NCBI GenBank assembly: GCA_003541895.1
Contig: DPLR01000648.1
Coordinates: forward strand, 1-11,516
Reading direction: 5' to 3'
DNA from: Cytophagales bacterium
GTDB taxonomy: Bacteria > Bacteroidota > Bacteroidia > Cytophagales > Cyclobacteriaceae
Length of the DNA: 11,516 bases
Made by a program: the position numbers and the translations under genes. Numbering within the stretch: the first letter of the stretch is position 1; each line of letters begins with the position of its first letter. Positions 6,788-11,516 of the stretch are shown piece by piece. The notes under the pieces are model-generated. The model saw only the letters and a program-made list of their open reading frames with translations. It had not been told where the DNA came from and ran no database searches.

Positions 6788-7210
6788 ATGATCTATTCTA
6801 TGCGCTATAAGTTCGTGATGATCCTCTCCTTACTGTTGTTGGCCTGTGGCAAATCATCACGACCAGAAGACAAACACGATACTGTACGTGTAGATACTAC
6901 TGCGATTGATTTTGTAGCTTCTAATCCGGAGAGAACCAAAGTGCTGTTAGAGAACGAGTACGTGCGCGTGATAGAATATACGTTAAAGCCAGGCGAGCGG
7001 GATAAGCCACATACTCACCCACCCAAAACTTCGTATGTTATTACGGGAGGCAGGTTGCGGGTGTATCCTGAAAATGAAGCACCGTTCGAAACAGAGGAGG
7101 TCACAGGCGTTGCCGAGTGGGCAGGGAAACGGGGTAAACATTATGTGGAGAATATTGGGGCTACTACCGTAACCATAGTACTTACTGAAGTGAAAAGAGC
7201 GAAGGAGTAG
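6788..7210 (+). CDS. Cupin-domain lipoprotein
   Basis: A 140-residue exported protein. The start is taken at the ATG at 6788 (an ATG at 6800 is equally possible) because it directly precedes a lipoprotein signal, VMILSLLLLACGKSS, with the lipidated cysteine at about residue 20. The frame is open upstream to 6671 but contains only non-signal sequence next to a repeat. The mature part is one small beta-barrel cupin: KPGERDKPHTHPPKTSYV supplies the HxH metal ligands (H75, H77), and GKHYVEN supplies the third histidine (H118) of the second cupin motif. The usual glutamate of motif 1 is a serine (S82). It resembles the small cupins with an HTHPP...YV.TGG signature whose substrates are unknown. Probably anchored in the outer or inner membrane, facing the periplasm; function not assignable. 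Confidence 0.82.
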   Translation: MIYSMRYKFVMILSLLLLACGKSSRPEDKHDTVRVDTTAIDFVASNPERTKVLLENEYVRVIEYTLKPGERDKPHTHPPKTSYVITGGRLRVYPENEAPFETEEVTGVAEWAGKRGKHYVENIGATTVTIVLTEVKRAKE

Positions 7211-7329
7211 TGGCTACTCGTTCTTACCGCAGGCACCGATCCTTTGTTGTTTTCAAGCTACAACGTGGTAGGCGAATAAGTTTGTGAGTTCACGGAGTAA
7301 AAAATATAACAAAGACTTCAACCGATTAA

Positions 7330-7527
7330 ATGGAGAATATGAAATACGAAAAATTGATTTATGGACTTGGTTCAATGGTAGTAATTGCTGGGGCTATAAT
7401 GAAGACGTTACATTTACCCTATGCAAATGCAATTCTATTTGTTGGGTTCATGGGCACAAGTTTTTTTCAAACATGGCTAGTGACACAGCTGAAAAAGAGG
7501 ATCAAAGAATTAGAAAGAAAATCATAA
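7330..7527 (+). CDS. Small two-helix membrane protein, GldL-like
   Basis: A 65-residue protein. The start YEKLIYGLGSMVVIAGAIMK followed by TLHLPYANAILFVG resembles the N-terminal membrane region of GldL, the gliding-motor/type IX secretion protein (YGLGAAVVIVGALFK.MHWPGA in that family). It has two hydrophobic helices at about 10-27 and 33-52 and a basic amphipathic tail (QLKKRIKELERKS). Full GldL has a long cytoplasmic C-terminal domain after these helices, missing here. It is not next to gldK, gldM or gldN, so it is a stand-alone relative, not the motor gene. A longer overlapping frame (7284-7574) has low-complexity, unlikely protein sequence and is rejected. ATG at 7339 (residue 4) is an alternative start. 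A TTTG at 7281-7284 with TATAAC 20 bp on is only a weak promoter candidate. Confidence 0.72.
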   Translation: MENMKYEKLIYGLGSMVVIAGAIMKTLHLPYANAILFVGFMGTSFFQTWLVTQLKKRIKELERKS

Positions 7528-7542
7528 TGCCCTACGTTGGCG

Positions 7543-7579
7543 CGGGTTGCAACGAGTGCGCAATGCACTTCTGATCCCG
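7543..7579. terminator. Imperfect palindrome between convergent genes, possible two-way terminator
   Basis: CGGG at 7543-7546 and CCCG at 7576-7579 enclose a perfect hairpin AGTGC-GCAAT-GCACT (7555-7569). It lies 15 bp after the stop of the GldL-like gene and 23 bp from the stop of the minus-strand gene ending at 7603. The plus-strand side is followed within 10 bases by a short T run (AAAGTTTTGTG). The position suits a shared terminator; it could instead be a scattered repeat unrelated to termination. Confidence 0.4.
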
Positions 7580-7602
7580 TGGGCAAAGTTTTGTGAATGA
7601 AC

Positions 7603-8322
7603 CTAGATCAGTTTGTATTTTGAATTTAAAAAATCAATCAGCTCTCTTCGTTCTTGGTTCATCCGCTCTTGATTGGTTACTTCGCTAAAAAATTGACTCC
7701 TTCGTAAATAGAGATGATACGTAAATTGATTAATCTCTACTGGCTTGTTGGTGAGCAGGGGAGGGTTGCCCGGGGGCATTTCAAATCTTGAATACTGATT
7801 ACCCACTTGTTTCATTTTGGTGAATATTTTTGTGTCGAAAAGGGTGGGTATGATTGGCCAGAGTGCTTCTGCCATTTGCTCTTCTACGTTTGTAATTTCT
7901 TGAAGCCAATGAAGATCACTTTCATAGTGCTGAATCTTACCTTTTACAGCAGGGTCTTCTATGGAAGCGTAGTCGTTACTTTTTGCCAGAAAATTAAGTG
8001 TACTCAAGCCCGGCTTGGTTTGTATTAAGCGGGTGGCATATCTGCCCAATAGGTACGCCTCGGCATTTCTATTTTCTTGTTTGCCCGTGAGGATAGACAT
8101 GAGTGTGTCCATCCAAACGATCCGCTCGCGCATGGCTGAATCTCGTTTGCTGTACATGCTTGCATCGGCCTTCAGGTTTTCTACCAGTGATTGAACAAAT
8201 TCTTTTTCGCGTGCTTGGTCAGCAAAATATTCGCGCAGGTTCTCGGCAAAGAACCCTAATACAATGGCTGCAAACACAAGAAAAAACTCGATGACATATT
8301 GACGATAGGAGTGGCGCTTCAC
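7603..8322 (-). CDS. Single-pass membrane protein of unknown function (DUF6090-like)
   Basis: A 239-residue protein with one N-terminal membrane helix (about residues 9-26, YVIEFFLVFAAIVLGFFAE) followed directly by a charged helix (NLREYFADQAREKEFVQSL) and a helical, probably periplasmic domain. This matches a widespread Bacteroidota family annotated as DUF6090 or hypothetical, recognised by the VEF..VF..I.LGF..E motif near the start and a P.....L..S.....I.D pattern in the middle (here KPGLSTLNFLAKSNDYASIED). The start is GTG: it immediately precedes the KRHSYRQY basic segment, and no ATG is available until deep in the protein. A near-consensus -7 box (TACCTTCG read on the minus strand) lies 29 bp upstream. 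The gene at 9983 has the same architecture. Molecular role unknown. Confidence 0.75.
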   Translation of the reverse strand: MKRHSYRQYVIEFFLVFAAIVLGFFAENLREYFADQAREKEFVQSLVENLKADASMYSKRDSAMRERIVWMDTLMSILTGKQENRNAEAYLLGRYATRLIQTKPGLSTLNFLAKSNDYASIEDPAVKGKIQHYESDLHWLQEITNVEEQMAEALWPIIPTLFDTKIFTKMKQVGNQYSRFEMPPGNPPLLTNKPVEINQFTYHLYLRRSQFFSEVTNQERMNQERRELIDFLNSKYKLI

Positions 8323-8350
8323 TGTTGGTCTGTTTTGATTTGGTGTAAAA

Positions 8351-8358
8351 CGAAGGTA
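8351..8358 (-). promoter_or_regulatory. Possible -7 promoter box upstream of the GTG-start membrane protein
   Basis: On the minus strand it reads TACCTTCG, one base from the TAnnTTTG consensus, with a TTG (complement of 8381-8383) 22 bp upstream, an acceptable -33 spacing. It would give a leader of roughly 20 nt before the GTG start at 8322. Support is limited to the motif. Confidence 0.25.
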
Positions 8359-8468
8359 ATTAATTTGGGAAACATGAAGTCAACGGAGGTGGGAGAAGAA
8401 TTATTCTTGTTGTCATGTCGAACTACACCGGCACAGCAAATATGAGTTCCGACATCAACTGAGTGCAA

Positions 8469-8564
8469 TTACTCAAACTCAACAATGTAAGAAGAGCTAT
8501 ACTCATTGGCTTCGCTGTCTTTCACAAACAGGTGGGCGCGTAGCGTCCGTGAAATGCGCAGGGT
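8469..8564 (-). pseudogene. Orphan 3' coding remnant (31 codons plus stop)
   Basis: On the minus strand the frame just after the TAA at 8565-8567 is open to a TAA at 8469-8471. It reads as a plausible protein end: HLFVKDSEANEYSSSY followed by IVEFE and stop, with RISRTLRA before it. There is no start codon of its own and a GC-rich hairpin patch (GGACGAGCGTCC) lies at its upstream edge, so it looks like the tail of a lost gene. I do not recognise the parent. The rest of the 288-bp gap (8323-8610) shows no other gene. Confidence 0.3.
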
Positions 8565-8567
8565 TTA

Positions 8568-8579
8568 GGACGAGCGTCC
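8568..8579. repeat. Short GC-rich hairpin
   Basis: GGACGAGCGTCC can fold on itself (GGAC-GAGC-GTCC) and is enclosed by TAGCG (8541-8545) and CGCTA (8579-8583). The octamer AGCGTCCG occurs twice within 40 bp. The patch is much richer in GC than its surroundings and could be a scattered repeat or a terminator; one copy in the window does not decide. Confidence 0.25.
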
Positions 8580-8610
8580 GCTAAGAAATGAAAGATAAAG
8601 ATTTGAATTA

Positions 8611-9858
8611 TCACCAAAATTTTTTCAGCTGATGAAACTCTAACATGGCTTGGCGGTTGGCCGCTGGGTTAATGTAGTCGATCAAATCTTGTATGGAATT
8701 AATTTGTAGAGCCACGTTCTCGGGTAGAACATTTTTCACCTCATTCAACTCTTGATTGGTAGTAACCCAGTCATCAATGACATCTACAGGCACAATCTGA
8801 TCAAAGGCAGCTGGCATGATACATCCGTCAAACATATCTTTCAATGCCACACCACTAAACGTATCAAAAGCGTAAAAGCTGTCATGATCTTTTAAGTTGC
8901 CAAAAGCAGGGTTAGAAGCATCAACTGCAAAAGGGTGTTGTAGTGTGTCTAGCAGTTGATTAAATACTCCCGCAAAGGGAAATACAAAATTACCCTTGGT
9001 GCTTTTGGAAATCTCGTAGTAGAGAAGCCAGCGGGGTGGAAAAGGAGATAGCAAACAAATCTGAAATAAGTCTTTGCTGTGCTTTGTATAAAGTGCCTGG
9101 CCTGCTCTACCATGGTCTTTCAGAAAAAGAAACTTCGGTGTTTCAAATTTGGTCAGTGCATGGTGCAGCCCACAGTAGATTATTATTTTCTTGTTTTCGG
9201 CCAACACTTCTTTTTCAACGATGCCGGGCATGATGTTGTCAAAACTACTTTGACGTTCATGCAACCTGACCGAATCGTTTTCAGAATCCCACCTGCGGGG
9301 AACATAAACACCATTTAACTGAAGAAACCTAACGGTATCTCCTTTCGCTAAAATCTCTTGGTTCAATTTCCAGATCACTTTAAATACTTCGAGATAATCT
9401 TCGTAGTTCCAATAGTAGATTGTCTTACGCATGATTGCGATAGCTTTTTTTCGATCAAAGTTGGAAGCGGTTACTATGCTATCCGCTGCTTTTTGATAGC
9501 GATGTGCGCCAAACTCCCACCCGATCATTTTTATTGCCTTTGTTTTGTAGAGATAGGGAATCAGTTGTTTAAAAAGATCAAGATCTTGCTTTCTTCGATG
9601 TAACTCTCCCAACAGAACCACCTGATGTTGATCAAATTTATTGGCAACGTAAACAAGTGGATTGGTGCTATCAACATGTGCTACATAGTTGCTCAGTTCC
9701 TTTCGATCTAATGGCTTTTCAACATGAAAGAGATGAAGGTTGAACAAAACGTAAATTCCTAGCAAGGTGAAAACGCCCAGCACCAAATAAGAAAATGCGG
9801 TGAAGGTTTTTTTGAATACGTTTAGCAGAGACTGTATAAGTCCGGGCATTTTCAACAT
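8611..9858 (-). CDS. Membrane-anchored ChaN/EreA-like protein
   Basis: A 415-residue protein with one N-terminal membrane helix (about 21-42) and a large domain that probably faces the periplasm. The domain carries the pattern of the EreA/ChaN/TraB superfamily: VVLLGELHRRKQDL with glutamate E85 and histidine H87, a second acidic motif IGWEFGAHRY (E115), and a late IYCGLHHALTKF (H232, H233). In ChaN this fold binds haem, in EreA it hydrolyses a macrolide ester, and in TIKI it is a metalloprotease, so the reaction here cannot be fixed. Residues beyond about 330 are helical with no recognised motif. The start is the ATG at 9858; an ATG three codons later (residue 4) is an alternative. It may be cotranscribed with the minus-strand gene at 8322, but the 288-bp gap argues against that. 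Divergent from the gene at 9983. Confidence 0.7.
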   Translation of the reverse strand: MLKMPGLIQSLLNVFKKTFTAFSYLVLGVFTLLGIYVLFNLHLFHVEKPLDRKELSNYVAHVDSTNPLVYVANKFDQHQVVLLGELHRRKQDLDLFKQLIPYLYKTKAIKMIGWEFGAHRYQKAADSIVTASNFDRKKAIAIMRKTIYYWNYEDYLEVFKVIWKLNQEILAKGDTVRFLQLNGVYVPRRWDSENDSVRLHERQSSFDNIMPGIVEKEVLAENKKIIIYCGLHHALTKFETPKFLFLKDHGRAGQALYTKHSKDLFQICLLSPFPPRWLLYYEISKSTKGNFVFPFAGVFNQLLDTLQHPFAVDASNPAFGNLKDHDSFYAFDTFSGVALKDMFDGCIMPAAFDQIVPVDVIDDWVTTNQELNEVKNVLPENVALQINSIQDLIDYINPAANRQAMLEFHQLKKFW

Positions 9859-9953
9859 CGTTTAGGCGTTAACGTAGTATTTTTTAACGGAACGGAATAT
9901 GACTTACGTCAATTGAAGATGATTGTGGGGAATGAGAGACTACAAAGTTTTTT

Positions 9954-9961
9954 TACCTTTG
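9954..9961 (+). promoter_or_regulatory. Bacteroidota -7 promoter box
   Basis: TACCTTTG matches TAnnTTTG exactly and stands 21 bp before the ATG at 9983, a good distance for a promoter with a short leader. A matching -33 TTTG at the usual spacing is not visible (the nearest TTG, at 9923-9925, is 28 bp away). It lies in the 124-bp divergent gap, which has no other recognisable feature. Confidence 0.4.
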
Positions 9962-9982
9962 TAAGAACCACCTCTTTATTTT

Positions 9983-10714
9983 ATGAAGCTTTTTAACAGA
10001 GAAAATGCCAGCGGGTTACTTCGTACTTTGCTGCGATATTGTGTTGAAGTGGTTATCATTTTCATAGGAATTACCATTTCTTTTTTGTTCGATCAATGGC
10101 GCAATGAAAATCAGCAGAGAAAAGAACTTATCGAACTCTCGGAGTCACTTCTCAGGGATGCAGAATCGCTGAAAAAACAATTGAGCAAAGACCTTAGGGG
10201 ATCCGCAATATGGATTCAACAACTTGATTCTATTCAGATTGAACGTGCTTCAAACCGGGTTTCAACTTCGCGTCTTACCTGGCTCTACAAAGTTATTTGC
10301 GGACAAGATCTTTTTGTTTTTAATCCACAATCACCTTCGTACCAATCCGCCACCAGCAGCGGTCACCTTGATAAATTGCCCGACAGTATTCAGCACCATA
10401 TTTATCAAGTGTACCATGATGAGTTGCTTTATTTCGAGCTTCTCTATGATCAACAGAGGCAAAGCATAACCCAATTTCGAAATACTGCCTTACTACAAAG
10501 CAACACATCTTTACCAGCGGAGAAGGTATCCGGTCTTGAATTGGATTTGAACAAGTTTGCTCTTGAAGTACAAAAGCCCGGGTGCGGAAACTTTATTCTT
10601 CAAATCAAAAATATGGAGAAAACAGTTTATAGAATTAATGAACGATCATCGCGGGAGTTGACAAATTTGATCACCAGCTTAACCAAGTATCGAGAAGCTC
10701 TCCAAGCGGAATAA
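9983..10714 (+). CDS. Single-pass membrane protein of unknown function (DUF6090-like), second copy
   Basis: A 243-residue protein with a basic N-terminus, one membrane helix (about 17-34, YCVEVVIIFIGITISFLF), then DQWRNENQQRKELIELSESLLRD, a charged helix, and a helical domain. It shares layout and several positions with the minus-strand protein at 7603-8322: a V-E-hydrophobic helix start, an E/R-rich stretch after the membrane, and a central NPQSPSYQSATSSGHLDKLPD that fits the family pattern P....Y..L..SG.L..I.D. Overall identity looks low, so the two are old paralogues or family members, not a recent duplication. The start is the ATG at 9983, supported by the -7 box 21 bp upstream. It is divergent from the ChaN/EreA-like gene. 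No catalytic residues are apparent; function unknown. Confidence 0.75.
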   Translation: MKLFNRENASGLLRTLLRYCVEVVIIFIGITISFLFDQWRNENQQRKELIELSESLLRDAESLKKQLSKDLRGSAIWIQQLDSIQIERASNRVSTSRLTWLYKVICGQDLFVFNPQSPSYQSATSSGHLDKLPDSIQHHIYQVYHDELLYFELLYDQQRQSITQFRNTALLQSNTSLPAEKVSGLELDLNKFALEVQKPGCGNFILQIKNMEKTVYRINERSSRELTNLITSLTKYREALQAE

Positions 10715-10723
10715 ATAGGTGAA

Positions 10724-10792
10724 ATGGCAATTAAGAATAGTGAACTCTACAGTACTCTTATTGTCTTAGTGACTCTGGTGCTGGGTAGATAA
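10724..10792 (+). pseudogene. 22-codon ORF with HsdM-like start, possible type I restriction remnant
   Basis: The ORF begins ATAGGTGAA-ATG, with a purine-rich ribosome-site-like stretch, and encodes MAIKNSELYSTL followed by IVLVTLVLGR and stop. The first twelve residues match the highly conserved N-terminus of HsdM, the DNA methylase subunit of type I restriction systems (MAIKKSELYSSLW...). The expected CDELRGGMDASQYKDY does not follow, so if the match is real only the first few codons survive. The remaining gap (10793-10853) has no gene. A chance match of a short peptide cannot be excluded. Confidence 0.3.
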
Positions 10793-10853
10793 TTGCAATA
10801 GCATCTCGCAGAAACGCGGAGTTCTGAAAACAGTAAGCGAAGAAGAAAGTCAA

Positions 10854-11510
10854 ATGAAAATTATTTTGCGTCCTATGTTACCTATCAAAACTTATCAAAC
10901 ATGTACCTGCTTGCTATTCATGAGCATCGTGATTTGTATAGAGGCACAAGCGCAAGTAACCTTTGAAAGTAACAACGCTCGTTTAGATAGTGCATTTGCC
11001 TGGGCAAAAAAGAAAGCGCTTTCCTTTTCGCATGATGGCTCCGATGCCGTTGGCTATTGGTATGAGGCCGCCTTGCCGCAGCGTGAAGCCTTTTGCATGC
11101 GCGATGTTTCGCATCAGGCCATCGGTGCGGCCATCGTAGGATTAAACAAGCACAACCTTAACATGTTTCAAAAGTTTGCCGAAAACATCAGTGCTGAAAA
11201 AGATTATTGCTCGTATTGGGAGATCAACCGCCACAACAAACCAGCTCCCGTTGATTACGAAAATGACAAAGACTTTTGGTATAACCTTCCAGCCAATTTT
11301 GATGTAATCTATAATGCCTGGCGCTTGTATCAATGGACGGGAGATAAAACGTACTTGCAGCATCCCGCCTTCAAAAAGTTTTATGCGCTGAGCATGGATA
11401 ACTATGTTGAGCATTGGCAGTTAAGCTACGACAAGGTTACACAACGCGATCGCAGGGCACACAGCAGCAACGCCAAACGGTTTGGTGCGAGTAGGGGCAT
11501 ACCTACTTAA
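10854..11510 (+). CDS. Exported six-hairpin glycosidase-like protein, N-terminal part ending at a probable premature stop
   Basis: 218 residues before a TAA. A signal peptide is evident (CTCLLFMSIVICIEAQAQ, cleavage expected after A33), so the protein is periplasmic or secreted. The mature part has motifs of (alpha/alpha)6 glycoside hydrolases of Bacteroidota: REAFCMRDVSHQ (77-88), CSYWEINR (119-126) and FWYNLPANFD (141-150), the last two rich in carbohydrate-binding aromatics and acids. Such enzymes are normally well over 400 residues, so the domain is incomplete. The frame ends GASRGIPT-TAA, and the two codons left in the window, AAT and GAA, would continue it sensibly if TAA were TAC or TAT (IPTYNE). 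A nonsense mutation, or a sequencing error, is therefore likely. The start at 10854 follows GAAGAAGAAAG; an ATG at 10875 would shorten the signal peptide only slightly. Specific substrate unknown. Confidence 0.65.
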   Translation: MKIILRPMLPIKTYQTCTCLLFMSIVICIEAQAQVTFESNNARLDSAFAWAKKKALSFSHDGSDAVGYWYEAALPQREAFCMRDVSHQAIGAAIVGLNKHNLNMFQKFAENISAEKDYCSYWEINRHNKPAPVDYENDKDFWYNLPANFDVIYNAWRLYQWTGDKTYLQHPAFKKFYALSMDNYVEHWQLSYDKVTQRDRRAHSSNAKRFGASRGIPT

Positions 11511-11516
11511 AATGAA

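Noticed and set aside
7284..7574. A 96-residue frame overlapping the GldL-like gene
   Set aside because: Unlikely composition, many Cys and Trp without pattern; the 65-residue frame has clear membrane helices and family resemblance.
8611..8624. Identical 13-bp 3' ends of the GIY-YIG and ChaN/EreA-like genes (TCACCAAAATTTT on the plus strand at 116 and 8611)
   Set aside because: Both encode a KFW-like end by low-complexity AT-rich codons; flanks do not match, so probably coincidence.

Overview
The window looks like a piece of a Bacteroidota chromosome, probably Cytophagales or Chitinophagales. The evidence is: A-rich start regions without strong Shine-Dalgarno sites, matches to the Bacteroidota -7 promoter box TAnnTTTG, a small protein resembling the membrane part of the gliding protein GldL, a lipoprotein, and paired single-pass membrane proteins typical of the phylum. 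No rRNA, tRNA, CRISPR array, integrase or complete insertion sequence is visible. The species assignment is inference.

Positions 1-6670 are a gene mosaic in which every gene is separated from the next by copies of one repeat family. The unit is a near-palindrome of about 109 bp. It starts with CGTCACTGCGAG, has a conserved centre around GGTTTACTTCC, and ends CTCGCAATGACG. Copies are joined head to tail by a T-rich spacer of about 17 bp (period 126-127 bp). Three complete units and a decayed fourth stand in tandem at 443-918; complete or partial copies also lie at 1-115, 3975-4053, 5245-5370 and 6482-6669, all in the same orientation. A solo GIY-YIG endonuclease gene (116-421, minus) sits inside the first cluster, with repeat sequence touching its stop codon and lying 21 bp from its start. 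After the array come a 950-residue TIR / NB-ARC / TPR protein (a bacterial NLR-like STAND protein, probably phage defence), an AlkB-type alkane 1-monooxygenase (minus), and an unrecognised acidic soluble protein (minus).

Positions 6671-11516 contain no copy of the repeat. They hold a cupin lipoprotein, a two-helix GldL-like mini protein, a single-pass membrane protein with a GTG start (minus), a membrane-anchored ChaN/EreA-like protein (minus), and a divergent second single-pass protein that shares the architecture of the first. At the right edge is the exported N-terminal part of a probable six-hairpin glycoside hydrolase; its frame is cut by a TAA and appears to continue behind it. Two gene remnants are visible: an open 3' coding end at 8469-8564 (minus), and a 22-codon ORF at 10724-10792 whose first residues match the start of type I restriction HsdM.

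The two points most worth following are the association of a solo GIY-YIG nuclease with the palindromic repeat family (possibly a nuclease/repeat mobile pair, by analogy with RAYT/REP), and the TIR-NLR gene lying between repeat copies.
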